A stretch of 64,000 nt of DNA. Source: Marsupella aquatica. Taxonomy: Eukaryota > Marchantiophyta. The number at the start of each line of letters is the position of its first letter. Within the stretch, counting starts at the first letter, position 1. The position numbers and the translations under genes are program-made. Below, piece after piece: positions 24,431 to 37,025 of this stretch. The stretch spans positions 14,074,001 through 14,138,000 of the forward strand of contig OZ316893.1 of NCBI GenBank assembly GCA_973895155.1, in the 5' to 3' direction. The notes beneath the pieces are model-generated. The model did no database searches, was not told where the DNA came from, and was given only the letters and a program-made list of their open reading frames with translations.

Positions 24431-25596
24431 TTAAGTTGAATTTGCACAGAAATGCAACTATGTATATGTTGTCTTTCAGTAGGGGTAGCTTACTCAATAT
24501 AGAAGGTTTCAAAAGGTTTCAGAGGGTTTAGGGCTCTATGCTGTTAGTCTACATCACGGCCGCCGTGACATTCAAGCCACATAGAAAGCCGTAGAAGGTA
24601 GTTGTGCATGGCATGAGCAAGCTGCCAAGTTTTATTCAATGTATGCTTACTCTTGAATGAATGAATGAGCACACTGCAAGTCTCCAATACAATTGAATAT
24701 ATCACATTTTTGCTTGATTTTTCCAATCGAGCTCATTCCTTGTTACTGTGACAACCTCAATATTTTATTGGATGACAAAATGAAATGTGTTTGAGCTGAA
24801 AATTGATTGGTGTGATCTCTAATGTTCAAACTACCTACTGAAAGATGTTGGTACATTTGGAACAACTCACTCAATCCTATATATATCCTCAAACATCACT
24901 ATTTTCCAAATTGCAATCTACGAAATCTATGCACTTTTCTTAATTTAGGTACCTAGAGCAAACTTCCAACTAAAACTAATCCAATCACCTTCTTCAAAGG
25001 AGTTAACTGATTCTATGTGAATCTAGCTTAAAAGTATTATGCTTCTGCAAAATAAATGACTTAAGAGACCTTCCCTAGTCTGTGTAGAGTTTTGACAATA
25101 TAAGATTGAGTGTTAGGAAAGGTTCAAAAAGTTCCAACTTTGACCTGTAGGTAGCTTGAACTTAAGATATCACTTCGAACAATTTCTAGCTTGAACAATA
25201 TTTTTTCCATCATCTATAAAAGAATGATATATAATAAAATCCTGTTTAGAGGGCATTATGGGATATAATGCGCCCGGAAAACTCCAGCTCAAGCTTTGAA
25301 AGGCTAGCTATTATGGGCCATAACGCTCCAAAAAAGGATAGTGTGATTAAAAGCCTTAGAGGTATTTATTTTTTCTAACTTTAGTAAACATTGAATATAA
25401 TCTTACTAAAGAGATAGTCCAGATCTCAAACCACACCTGCCCATATAGAAGCCCCTTTCCCTTCTTCCTACTGCACATTTTTGTCAAGCTAGTGGTGAAC
25501 AATGTACTCACCATGAAAGGAGTAGAATTCACCACAAAAGGTGGGGCTGAAGCCCATTCCTAGTGAAATTGAATCTGTGTACACTATGTAATGAAA
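24431..25596. other. AT-rich intergenic DNA
   Basis: No coding frame, splice context or repeat structure was recognised. Confidence 0.4.
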
Positions 25597-26068
25597 CAGC
25601 TTTTTATTAACCTGCCCCCAAACTATCTGTGTACACTATGTAATGAAATTTCAACAAATTTGTAAGCTGTCCCCCAAACCATTTTATGTACTTCCCTGCC
25701 CCCCATTCCATATATGGAATAGTATTCTCTCATTTTGGGGTTCTGGATATCAGGTGGCAAGGGGTCATTGGCCTGGAATTTTTTCCTTTGTAAAAACGCG
25801 GCTCAATGCTGCATTCTCCTGTGTACTTGGGTTGCGATGGGAGGTCAGGGCTTTGGGAGGTTTTAGGGGGAGCGGAGGTCGGGGGTTCGTGAGGGATTAG
25901 GGGGAGCGGAGGTTTATAGGGGGGCGTTTGGCAGGGAGGGGGGAAGCATCAGTCGGGCAGGGAGAAGCAGTACTCGGCCAGAACCCCAAAGATGAGAAAT
26001 ACTATTTTGTGGAATGGGGGGCAGGGAAGTAAATAAAATCATTTTGGGGACAGGTTGATAAAAAACTG
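25597..26068. mobile_element. Non-autonomous DNA transposon, same family as 19054-20132
   Basis: It starts CAGCTTTTTATTAACCTGCC and ends with the inverse, GGACAGGTTGATAAAAAACTG. Arms extend inward through CCCCAAA, TACTTCCCTGCCCCCCATTC and AGTATTCTCTCATTTTGG, mirrored by the right half. Its length is 472 bp. Flanks TGTAATGAAA (left) and TAGAATGAAA (right) match at 8 of 10 positions and may be the target duplication. A short TGTGTACACTATGTAATGAA word is duplicated at the left border (about 25577 and 25628). Confidence 0.75.
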
Positions 26069-27936
26069 TAGAATGAAAATGATATGTAAGTCCTACTGTA
26101 GCATTTTGTGGGTACAGTTATAATTTAACTGGGTTATTATAGTCCCGGCCCTTTGTAGGTGCAGTTATTAATAGTTTAACTGGATTATTAAGGTCCCGAA
26201 TGCCCTAAAAAATACGAACGAAGGGCATTTAAGATATGTGGTGCCTTGTCCAGAACACTTTTTGCATTTTTTGCATTTTGACTCGTCAAGATTTGAATCT
26301 ATCTTAGTCATCCGTCTAGTCCAAGAGGGGCCTGGTTGAGTCCTTCACAACAGAAGGGCTGAAGGGGGCTCCAAGAGACGTGAGAGGCCATGCAATTCAT
26401 TCATCCCCACCAACTGAAATCAGCGCCAGCTTTGCAGGCCATTACTACGAAGCACCATATTGTCAGGGCACGGTTTAGTACTCTGAATCATTTAAGATAC
26501 TCTGAGCGCCATTAATCCATCACTGGCTCAGTGCCACCATGTGCTTTAATGTGACTCCAGTCGCCTTAGTGCCTCTGATTGCTAATTTGGTGCCTCGTAC
26601 GCGAGAGTACGAGAAATTCGATGTGAATCTTTCCAATCCTGAGCGCTCGAGTTGGGTTTCATATAATTATGGGCTCTTTCTTCAATCATGACTGTGAGGG
26701 TGCGACACCCACCATTACCCAGCCATCCAGCCGAGCTCGATCGAGTCCACAATACGGTCCAGCACCGTGTACGATTACTACTGGAGTCGATTGCCCACCT
26801 CCAGTCTCCAAGCAAGTGCCTCATGCGCGCGTTTTGGAGTCCCCTGCATGAGATACCAAAAAGGTCCCTGTGGTACGACATCACTTTATACCAGTTGATG
26901 AATTGAATGCTCCCAGTCGGGTTCATGACGCAGGCTGCCTGACTGCCTGCTCCATGCCCTCGTAAATTTCTGCTCCTTCCATCTTCCATGCATCTGAAAC
27001 AGACAGCCTATCAACCCACTACTGTACTGTAGTGTTCAAGTCCTAGTGTTCACGTCCTTTTAAGCTTCAGCAGTTCTTTAAACTTCAGCAGTTCAAGGAG
27101 TGGGAGGTTTTAAGCACTCACTGCAGGAAGTGTAGATTGTGTGCAGCCCGCTCTCTAGCTAAAACCCAGCGAAGAGGTCCGAGCTGAAATTTGAACGTGA
27201 GCTTTTGGCCACTCGGTACAAGTGCCTTAGTAGTTACAAATGTGTATCCTGCCAAAGGCAGAGCTGCGAGCCTCTACACGTGGGTGATTCAATTCGAATT
27301 CGAGCGTTGGGACGGCGTTGAGCTCTGCCCATTTCTCGTTCGGCACTTCGAGGCCCAGCTTTCTGTTTAGACTAACTTCGGAGACATCTGTGACGGGCAC
27401 GGCTTCTGACGTTTGGAAAGTTACTCTGGAGTCGTCGAGCTCCCTTCTACCGGCCGGCCTGGTACTGGCACTTGAACACTTCCATTGCTCATGTCAGGAT
27501 GTATATGCGGAATGGAATGTATCTTTGGGACCCTGCTCGAATCCCTGTTTCTGTGTTAGTATATTGCCATATTGTCCTAGGGGGTCAGGTGGGATTGCAG
27601 GAGAATTTTTCTCAGCCTCGGTGAGACACCCAGATATTGGTCTGTAGTCTGCATCGTCAAGATAGACAGAACAATCATAACTATTTATGCATTCGTGTAT
27701 TTTACTGCAAGTGCGCAAGAATAGATTATATAGATTGACTTCTGGCTTCTAGGCAATGTTAATCACGGTAACGTGCGCGCGAACACGATGTTTTATGACA
27801 AGTATCCACTACTCCCATCTTTAACAGCCCCCTCCTGAGACCTCTTCCCTGCCCCGACCGTTCTAGGAAAACTGCTTTCGAAATGCTCTAAGTGTAGCTC
27901 AGTAGCTTTACTGTCATCGTTTGAGTTTTACTCTTC
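26069..27936. other. Intergenic region upstream of the GDSL gene
   Basis: A 135-codon minus-strand frame at 26582-26989 and others have no recognisable domain. CTTCAGCAGTTC is repeated near 27065-27095. The 3' part probably holds the GDSL gene promoter. Confidence 0.35.
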
Positions 27937-28005
27937 AACTCGCATGTTTCAGTGCTTACTTCAGTGGTCCTCGCTACCATGAACAGCTCCTGAAACATGC
28001 GAGTT
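27937..28005. promoter_or_regulatory. Perfect 16-bp inverted repeat upstream of the GDSL gene
   Basis: AACTCGCATGTTTCAG (27937-27952) and CTGAAACATGCGAGTT (27990-28005) are exact reverse complements with a 37-base loop. They end 132 bp before the GDSL start codon, so the hairpin lies in the promoter or 5' UTR. A regulatory role is inference. Confidence 0.6.
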
Positions 28006-28137
28006 ACATGGTGTGTTTTCCTCAGCAAATTCATGATATTCATACCGATTTTAAACTCAACTGACACTGTGGTCTCCTGCGATTGATCTGCAGCAGCAGA
28101 GTGAAACATTCACTCCCGTTTGATTCAGGGCGGAAAC

Positions 28138-30615
28138 ATGGCAAGACCACTCTCATGGAGCATGATTGTGACGGTGATTGTGGTCTTGCTCGGGCACTAC
28201 CAAGTTTTGCAAGTGAGAGCAGTTGCCCAGGTAGCTCAGTTTATTTTTGGAGATTCGTTAGTCGACCAGGGAACCAACAATAACTTAAATTCCATCGCGA
28301 AAGCTAACTTCATGCCGAACGGTATTGACCTCGCTGAGTTCAACTTTAAACCCACCGGGCGTTTCTGTAATGGTCGGCTCGTCTCGGACTTTCTAAGTAA
28401 GTGTGCACGTTCTTACCCCATGCATGGGCTACCTCTTCCTTCCACGCCGGGCGAAGTGTTTCATTGATGTCGGAGCAATATCTCCTTCTGTTTATTACCC
28501 TGTTTTGGTTTGGGTCTTGAAAGGAATGCTTTGCGAATCAGGTAAAGTGAATTCCAATAAACAACGACAGGCCAAACCTACAGACAGGCACAAGCTCTAT
28601 TGATTACCTTTAAGAGAAGGATGTCTAACGCACTTCAAAGTTTTATCATTCTGCCTTCGCACTACAGAAGGATGTCTAAAGCACTTCAAAGGTTTATCAT
28701 TCTGCCCTCGAGCTACAACTCCCACCGGTTGTAGAGCGGTCACTAGACTTGCCCTTTAGGCAGAGCTTGTTGTCATGACCCAAGCACTTGCTAATGCTAA
28801 TGGAGCAATATAGTTGTAGACTTTGACTTCGCTGCTAGCGGTGGTGTGAACGTCTGCCTGTGATTTTGTTGGCGGATTCGTTAACATTTTGCGAATCTAA
28901 TTGTCTGATCTACCGTCGCAGGCGAATACATGGGCATCCCTCCTGTCTTGGCTTTCAGCGAAGCGAGTGGACAAGATCTCTTAAGGGGTGCCAGTTTTGC
29001 CTCCGCAGGTTCTGGTATTCTAGATGACACGGGCGCCATCTTTGTAAGTTGTTACGTCTATTGTCTAACTCTGAAGCCTCTAATCTTGGAGATTTGTGGA
29101 AGCTTAAGCTCATTTTCAGCAGTTTTGCGTCTCAGAAATTTTGGCATACATAAACACACTGGAACATTAATTTGGACGATCGAACAATGACTTTTCCTCT
29201 GTTTTCACTTCAACACACACATGGATTTCTACGTGCAGTTGGCACGGGTTTCCTTGAATCAGCAGATTGCCAATTTCCAGACCGCCAAGTCTCAGCTTGA
29301 AGCTCAGTTGGGCCAAGTAGCAGCCGATCTGTTACTTTCCAAAGCTCTTTTTTCCTTTACAACTGGAGGTAACGACTTGATCAACAATTATCTCCTCCCC
29401 ATCTCTCCACGGGCCGCTCAATATCCTATTGACCAGTACACGACTATAGTAATCAACAGCTACGAAGGACAACTTAAGGTGAGCGATTTGTACTACTTGA
29501 ATTCGCACTTTTGCAGCAGAAACAGCAATCTTGCAATTTTGCTAAGTTTCTTCCTTTTGGAGTGGTTGTTTGGCCTTCTCGTCGAGTGACTTGCTAGATT
29601 AGCACTGACTTAGGCCTCTGCACGTGAAGTAATACTAGCTGCTTGGCGACATAGTCCTTTATATGTAAGGAATAGCTCGTCTGAGGCTGGAGATTTTTGG
29701 CCATACAAATCTGACTTCTCTCGGATCTCATCATGTACGTAGCTTGGTTGGAGTAGGACATGACGTCATATTAGGACTGTGAGCATTCATTATGTGGACG
29801 ATGACCTTGAAAGTATTTGTCCTCAATTTTGATGGTATTCGAATTGATGCTTACCGTTGTTTGTTGAGGAGCTTCCATCCCTGACTCGGGGTACGTTGGA
29901 CTGATATGACACAGCAAGTTTATGCCCTGGGAGCTCGTAAAATTTCTATTGCCAACATTGGTCCGATCGGCTGCATTCCTGATAAGCTTCAATCGAATAG
30001 TGAGGATGGAACCTGTGTAGACCAGTTCAATCAAATAGCGGTTGGGTTCAATAATAAGCTAAAAGTGATGCTCGACAGTCTCAGCCCACAGCTCCCAGGA
30101 GCAATCATCACTTACAGCGATTCATACTCGTTGGTGTCGGACATGGTTCACAATGCAGCCAACTACGGTAATCTATCTCCCCCGATTTTGAATTGGTCTA
30201 CGTCCTTCGAGCTTATCTTCATGCAGTTAACTTAGTCCATCTAAAATTGCGCGCCTGTCCAGCTTGATTAAGCTCAGCGGTACTACACTAGCAAATTATT
30301 TAGTAAGATTTTCACGACAGCTTCCGAGTGAGTTGGAGACATGTCACTAACAAAGCCGTGCCGACTGTCACTGTCTTGTGTGATGCGTTGATAGGCTTCG
30401 AGTCAACGAACGTGGCATGCTGTGGCACAGGAAGATTCAATGGACTGATCCCATGCACTGCATTCACCTCGCTTTGCCCCGACCGCTCAAAATACCTATT
30501 TTGGGATCCCTTCCATCCCTCAGAGCGAGCAAATAGCATAGTCGTCCAGAAACTGTTATATGGGCCTCTTTCGACCATCAGTCCGATGAATCTCAGCCAG
30601 CTCATTCCACTATGA
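28138..30615 (+). CDS. GDSL-type esterase/lipase (SGNH hydrolase), five exons, 364 aa
   Basis: Exons 28138-28396, 28922-29043, 29239-29478, 29915-30167 and 30395-30615 join in frame with GT-AG introns. Residues 1-28 are a signal peptide (hydrophobic IVTVIVVLLG), so the enzyme is probably secreted to the wall or apoplast. Block I reads IFGDSLVDQGTNNN with catalytic Ser40. Block II is SFASAGSGILDDTG, block III TGGNDLINNY (Gly171, Asn172) and block V DPFHPSERAN with Asp329 and His332. GARKISIANIGPIGCIP and ACCGTGRFNG are also family hallmarks. Length matches plant GDSL lipases (about 350-380 aa) and the five-exon layout is common in them. The family hydrolyses acyl esters in lipids, cutin or wall polymers; the substrate here is unknown. 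No damage is seen. Confidence 0.95.
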
Positions 30616-32460
30616 TATCCCAGGAACTGTCAAAGGTCCAAGTTCCCTTTCTTCTCAATGTACAACGTCGATGCAACTGCTGGTTGCAGAGCTGGAAATT
30701 TATTTATCACAGGGGCCACTCGAATAGAAAGATCAACTAGCATAGCTCAAATCTCTTAGGAAAAATTAAGATTCACTGTTCTCTAATTATTTAGTAAAGA
30801 AATTCTCCCTCGTTTCTTCCTTTCTACTAGTCTCTGTGATCCATTCTTTGTCCACAGTTTGTCCAGAGTGCAAACTTACGTACTGTATGAATCAGATAGT
30901 GAAAATTCAAATTAAAGGATTCATACTTCCGTTTACGATGAATGGCATCCGGGTGTTATCGAATCCTTACAATCAAGATGCGGAAATAAGATTTTTGGAT
31001 CCTTAATCAAAGGTCATGGAATTTGACGGCCGACCTCTGCATACGACGTCGGAATGACCTCGTCTTAGGATTAAGTAGCCATTACTATAGCCTGACGCAA
31101 ATTTTACAACTACCCATGCACGCCAGGTCAGGCCAGTTCAACAGCTACAGGTTTCGAATTGTGGGTTCATTTGTAATTAATTTAAAAACATGAATATTTC
31201 CACTTCTGCATCGTTGCATTTTCACCGGTTCACATGTACAAATCGAGCCTCTTTCATAAAGGAGAGGAAACTTAAGGCTACATACTTTCGTACGCGGCGA
31301 GTCAGGAGACCTCAAAGTCAAAAGCCAGCCATATCTCGAACGTTAAGTCTATTTTCAAGACGGATGGTACTTTAGCGTCCTTTGTTTGATGAACCATGTC
31401 CCTAGTGAAGGTCCGGAGAGCAAGGTTAGCGGTACTGACACGGATCGCTTGTCTGTGATAATCACGAAAGCATTAGTCATGCAAGTCTGTAACAGATAAA
31501 TGAATTGTGCAGAATCAGAATTTGTTGTAAGAGTATCGTTCAATTATACCTGCTTCCCACGCTGTCATAATTGTGGTCATTAATCCCGGTCATCAATACA
31601 TGTATCTCTGGAAGTACATGCTCTTCGAGTCAGAGATTTCTATTACTGGTACGTAACATCCTTCATTGGCCTAGACTGCATACTGAATCAACATCTGCTT
31701 CTCATCTATACCGTAGACCGCGTTCGTTCTAGAAGTTATCATGGTCGACCAGAATGGATCGAGCTCCGTGGACCAAATACTTCAAATATTTTAGAGAGGT
31801 CATCGTCCGTCTTCGATCTAACGGTGACACGTACATGATAGAAACAAGGCAGAAGTCATGATTCCCAAGAGACAACTACTGTACACACTGAAGCTGCTGT
31901 ACTAACGAAGCTGGTCACATCTTACGTGAACATCAATAAGATTTCGCAGTCACAAGCATTACACTTCGAAGACATCACAAAATGGAAGAAGCAGAAGAAG
32001 CAGAAGAAGCTTCATCCTTCCATCTACCGTAGTACAATGTTATTGTACCTTATTATTAAATCCAACACTACCCACAAGCTTGCCAGGCCAAGTGAGTCCG
32101 ATTGTATGAACGTGAAGTCCTTCATCCACTGCCTGCCATAATAATCGACACGTGAGGCGTGGCGGGAACTGTAACAAATTGATTAGTCACCAACCTGGCA
32201 GAGCAGACACGACTAAATGTATTCGTGTACAAATTATCGCTACCTTAGACAGGTGAACTAGTGACAGAATCTGACCGTGCCCAGAAATCATTCGGAGAAC
32301 TCTATATGGACAATGCAAAGCCGACTTAATGTGTGTCCAGTAGATTGATTTGAGTAACATTTAAATAGAAGCATCAGACGTGTGATCTGGTGAGCGAATC
32401 ATTCTGGCAGAACCCATAATAAGTTATCTCGAGAGTGTTGCTTGCTTGCTGTCTGTCTAT
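30616..32460. other. Intergenic, nothing recognised
   Basis: It probably begins with the GDSL gene 3' UTR. A short AAG/CAG triplet run (AGAAGCAGAAGAAGCAGAAG) lies near 31985-32010. No gene-like frame was found. Confidence 0.4.
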
Positions 32461-32467
32461 TACAGTA

Positions 32468-32596
32468 GTTTGATTTGAACCATTCAAATCAAACAGTTCT
32501 GTCGTGTTCCAAATTTTTATTTAAATATTTGCCCTGATGCTTCTTGTTACTTTTGAATATTTGTCCACAGATTTGGTTTGAATTTCAAATTCAAAC
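32468..32596. repeat. Two neighbouring short palindromes
   Basis: GTTTGATTTGAA/TTCAAATCAAAC (32468-32494, loop CCA) and GTTTGAATTT/AAATTCAAAC (32576-32596, one-base loop) are perfect hairpins 80 bp apart, each followed by a GTTCT-type word. They may be remnants of small fold-back elements. Confidence 0.55.
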
Positions 32597-32599
32597 TGT

Positions 32600-34235
32600 T
32601 CTCTACTGCTCCAGTATTTTTGCCGGAATTGTTTCCGGATAATTTTATGGGGAAAAATAAATCACAGGATTCAGTTCTTTCTAGCGGTTCATGCAAGGTA
32701 TCATGTATTATTTCTGGCATAGAGAAATTATCTGTTAAGCTGTAAGAGGAAAAGGATTAATCCTGTTCACACCATATCATAATGACACTAAATACAACAC
32801 TGGTTAGCACAAGAAAATCCCCAATCAAAATGAAAGCCCTCAAGCATTTATGTTGGAGACCACTCTTAAGGGAGACTGTTAGGGTTTACCTTACACATGG
32901 TTGTCTTGTTAGAAACTGCATGTAAAAATCACGGAAAGAAAACCAAGTTGGAACAAATCTACCTCTTGGCAAGCACTAAGATCTTATTCTATAATTATCC
33001 TTTCTATTGCTCGATCTGGGCAGAGTATGAATTCTCAAGGGTTCATCCAAAGCTACTGTACCTTATTTAATTAAATTGTCACTCCAATGATCTCGTCTTA
33101 ATCTAATGTCCTTATTTTTAATAACTTTTTGGAAAGCATGATCCTCTAGAGAATCTTATATGTATTTTGCCAAAGGGTCAAACAGAGTACAATGAAGGAC
33201 AAACAAAAGAAGTTCTAAGTGGACAAACACGAAATGAACTCAAAAGAAGGGAGCAATTAAAGGGAAACCCTGAAAACCTTCTTTAGAAGGATTAAAAGAA
33301 ACAAGAAAAAGAACTAACACTACCTTAGTGTGAGGAGGTAACAGTTCACATGTATGCCACATTGGGATGAATGTGGAGAGCATAATGAAAGGCCATGGAG
33401 AAAGGTGAATACCAATCGCCAAAATCTGGATAGAAGACAAATACCCTTTACGACATTAAGGATATAGCCCTATACCCTTGACGGCATTAAGGGTGTCAAT
33501 CAGTAAAATGTGGAGAGGGTGGGGAAAGGCACGGTGATAGGTGAATAGTGTAATTGGCATACCTTTTTCATGATTTGGTGTGTGCAAACAATAACTAATT
33601 TTTTAAAGATTGGCGCCTATGTTCAAATCTGACCTCCCAAAATATGTGCTCGAAAAATCTGCAAACGGTTTTGGGATGAGGAGGAAATAAAATTTCTGAC
33701 ATGTCAGCCAGGAAACCTCTACATGAGGCCAAGTGCCCTGGAAAACAGTGCCAGTGTTTTCCAGGGCACTCAATATTTTGCTCAATCTTACCCAAACAGT
33801 GAGAGGGAGACAGGTACACCAAGAATACTTTGTAGTTGGAAATAAATGAAACAGCCACCTGCCAAACGTATGGAAGGAAGTAAAAATAACTTTTCACAAT
33901 TGTGACCAAGTTACCACAGATATTTTACAGCGTACAGGGCCAGGGGATAGGTTACGGGGATTGTCCGTATTCTTTATGGCATGTAGGGTCTATTTATGGA
34001 ATGTTCCTTACCTTAGTGCTGGGACAAAATGCCATGCAACTGCACAATTGTAAAGGACAGACACAATGCCATAAATGGAAACCATGTAAAGATTTTCTTT
34101 GCATAGCACAAGTACTAGAATATTTTGCCACAAAACACTCATAAGTAAAGAGTACATTTGTATTTGGCAGCTCCTTCACACATGCGAGGGAGTGAAGATA
34201 TAGTGGATCTATCATATCATATATTATTAGCTCAA
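32600..34235. other. Intergenic, nothing recognised
   Basis: Short minus-strand frames around 33595-33909 and 33994-34437 have no family motif or splice context. CCCTATACCC and GACGGCATTAAGG words repeat near 33450-33495. Confidence 0.35.
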
Positions 34236-34239
34236 TAGT

Positions 34240-34915
34240 CGTGCGTTGCACAAAAGATGTCGTGTCGGCCAAGATGTCGTGTCGGCCAAGATGTTGTTGA
34301 AGAAAAAGATGTCGTGTCGGCCAACACGTCATTAAGAAAAAAGATGTCGTGTCGGCCAAGAAATCATTGCGACAAAGGATGTTGTTGAGAAAAATGATAT
34401 AGTCTCGCCCAAGATATTGTGTCACCCAAGATGTCATAGAGAAAGAGATGTCAAGTTGCCTAAGATGTTGTGTTAAGAGAAAAGAAGTTGTGATGGCTAA
34501 GATGTCATTAATAAAAAAGATGTTGTGGTGCCCGAGATGTCATTAAGAGGAAAGACGTTGCATTGCACAAGATGTCATTATGATAGAGAAAAAGATGTCA
34601 TGTCACCTAAGATGTTGTGTTAAGAGAAAAGAAGTTGTGTCGTCCAAGATGTTGTTAATAAAAAAAGATATTGTGGCGCCCAAGATGTCATGTCACCCAA
34701 GATGTCATAGAGATAAAAGATGTCATGTCACCCAAGATGTCATAGAGATAAAAGATGTCATGGCTCCCAAGATGTCATTAAGATAAAAGATGTTGTGTTG
34801 CCCAAGATGTTGTTACATGAAATATGTTGTGAAGAAAAAAGATGTTGTGTTGCCCAATATATCATCAAGTAAGAAGTCATTGTCAAGGAAATAGATGTTG
34901 TGCTGCCAATGATGT
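34240..34915. repeat. Degenerate tandem array of GATGT(C/T) units
   Basis: About 20 imperfect units of roughly 30-36 bp alternate AAGATGTC(A/G)T, GT(G/C)(T/G)CGGCCAAGATG or GTCACCCAAGATG, and (A/G)AGA(A/T)AAAAGATG. The best block is a near-exact triplet with CATAGAGATAAAAGATGTCA around 34700-34770. Frames inside are repeat-derived. Confidence 0.85.
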
Positions 34916-34924
34916 CTTTATGCT

Positions 34925-35730
34925 ACCCCTTGCATCTTGAAACCCCATTGGTAAGCCCAACTTTCTGGATACTATAGGCTTTTGAACTTAAAATTGCTGT
35001 GACCATCTCCTTGGCTTTGGCTGCCCAAATGCCAAGGCCCTTTGGGTTAATGGCACTACTTGCCTAACTTTTCAATGACTCTTTTTCTTACCCCTTGCAT
35101 CCTGGAATCCCATTGGTAACTCAGGGGCCTCAATCCAAGGGGTGTCCCATATCACGCGCAAATTTTTGGGCATAAACACCCTAAAAGTTAAGTCAATAAA
35201 GTTTTTTTTAGGAATTTTTTTACCCATAACTTAATTCTTAGAATTCTCAAAATTGGATTAAAATAACCCTAATATTCTTCAACAAAAATTTAAAAGTATT
35301 TCACTAAACCCAATAAAAAAACCCTATACTTATTCGCGCGTGATGGGTACGAAGAAAAGAAGTGAGGACCTCGGGATTGGTAACCCCAATTTTGGTTACT
35401 CTAAGCTTAGTTTGGTTAAAGTTGCCCCCCAATCACTTACTTAGCTTTGGCCGCCCCAATGTTGAGACCCTTTTGGGCAACTGCAAAGCTTGGCTGACTT
35501 TTCAACAGCCCTTTTTGGTCACAACTTACATCCTCAAACCCCAATTTTTGTTACTTTAAGCTTAGTTTAATTGCTTAAAGTTGCCCCGGGTTGCTTACTT
35601 GGCTTTTGGCTGCCCCAATGCCGCAACCCCTTGGGGCAACAGCACAGCTCAGCCCACTTTTCAACATAACTTTTCCTACCCTTTGCATGGAACCCCTTTG
35701 GTAACCTCATCCAAATTTACTTGGCTCCTT
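34925..35730. repeat. Three diverged tandem units with an insertion
   Basis: A unit with CTTGGCTTTGGCTGCCC, CCCTTTGGG, ACTTTTCAA and CCCCTTGCATC recurs at about 35010-35130, 35440-35550 and 35595-35715. Between units 1 and 2 lies an AT-rich stretch (about 35152-35342) bounded by ATCACGCGC and its inverse GCGCGTGAT, probably a small inserted MITE. Confidence 0.55.
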
Positions 35731-36039
35731 ACTCTTGAACACCATGCACCCTTGGGGTGGTGGTGTGGTTTGTAAAACTGTCCATTCAATATAATTGGAT
35801 ATTTGAGAAGAGGTGGTCCCTTCATATATACTTCTGGGGACGTTGCGCCCCTCGACCACATTTGGTCCCAATGTTTTGGACCCCAACCCATGAGTTCTAA
35901 ATAGGGTTGCAAGTGATCATGGCAACCAAGGGCTTGTCGGGGAGTTGGAACCCGGCATGAATTTGACTTAGGGTTGGGGATGGGACCCTGGGATCTCGAG
36001 TTTCATTCCACCCGGGATGTTGGGTCCAGGCAAGGGCCA

Positions 36040-37025
36040 GGGTTGTCCCCAGACTTGTCAATGTTGTCATCGCTCCCTTGTTGCTCTCCCCTGTCATCAC
36101 TCCCTTCTTGTCACTCATCGTTGCTCCCTCTCCGCTTGCTTCTCCATCGTCACTCCCTCCGCCGTCTCTCCCTTTGTCACTCCCTCCATCAAGGGTCCCT
36201 CCGTCGCTCCCTTGTTGCCCCCTTATCGCTGCAGGTAGTTGGGAGTTGACTTGTGAGTCAGGGAGTTGAGGCAGGGCTTTGAGGCTAGGCAGGCCTCAAG
36301 GCAGGGAGTTGAGTTTGAGGCCCGGTTTGAGGCAGGCCTCAAGGCAGGGAGTTGCATTATGTGTCGAGGCAAGGGGGTGGCAGAGAGTCAAGGCAAGGAG
36401 TTGCGAGTTGGGAGTCGAGGCAGGGAGTCGGGCGTCAAGGAGGCAAGTTGTTTTAGGCGGGGGTGGGCAAGTAGGGCGCAAGCATCGGTCGATTGGGGCA
36501 GATGGCCGCGTCTTGGCAAGTTGGGATGTCGGAGTAGGGGTGCCCAAGGGAGGCATGCAAAGGGCCAGGCACCAAAAGAAGGGGTGTCATTGGGACGTGG
36601 GAGGTTTAGTATTTAATGGCTCCAAGTCGGGCCGAGGAGGGAGAAAGCGGCCGCAACTTTGGGAGAATGGGAGCACAAGGGAGAGAGTGCCGTGCAGCCC
36701 TGCAACTAATTTTTTTTGTTTAATTATTGCTTCCGGTGCTGGTTTTTGTCACCCAAAAAACCCCAGTAATTTCAAACGACGACCACTGCAAAAATGCGTG
36801 CAACTGTTTATTATAGAAGTTAATATTTTTTGGCAAAAGTGGCGGGAAAAGTGGTGAGCACATTTTGGGGAGGTGTAATTTGGCAAACGTTTGCACCTAA
36901 AAAATAAGTTGTTTGTTCCAAGGAAAAAATAAGTTGTTTAGATCCAGGCAAGGGTGAGGGTCTCAGGAGTCATCGTAGCTTCCTTGTCACTCTCCCTCAT
37001 CCTCTCATTGCTCTCCCTCTAGTGG
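36040..37025. repeat. Low-complexity minisatellites (CTCCCT-rich, then GGCAGGGAGTTG-rich)
   Basis: From about 36060 to 36230 the + strand is built of TCACTCCCT/TTGCTCCC words. From about 36255 to 36450 it is built of GAGGCAGGCCTCAAGGCAGG and GGCAGGGAGTTG words. A further TCACTCTCCCTC patch lies near 36990. The 192-codon frame across this interval reflects composition and repeats. Confidence 0.65.

Noticed and set aside
26582-26989. 135-codon minus-strand frame
   Set aside because: No family motif, signal or splice partner could be identified, and an overlapping + strand frame is also open. Not enough to call a gene.
33595-33909. 104-codon minus-strand frame
   Set aside because: A second frame is open over the same bases, and neither has a motif or plausible splice context.
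34240-34915. CRISPR-like spacing of short repeats
   Set aside because: Units are degenerate and contiguous without unique spacers, and the window is eukaryotic.
36279-36857. 192-codon + strand frame, one of the longest outside known elements
   Set aside because: It lies in GGCAGGGAGTTG-type minisatellite DNA, and all overlapping frames are also long, so openness reflects G-rich composition. No motif was seen.
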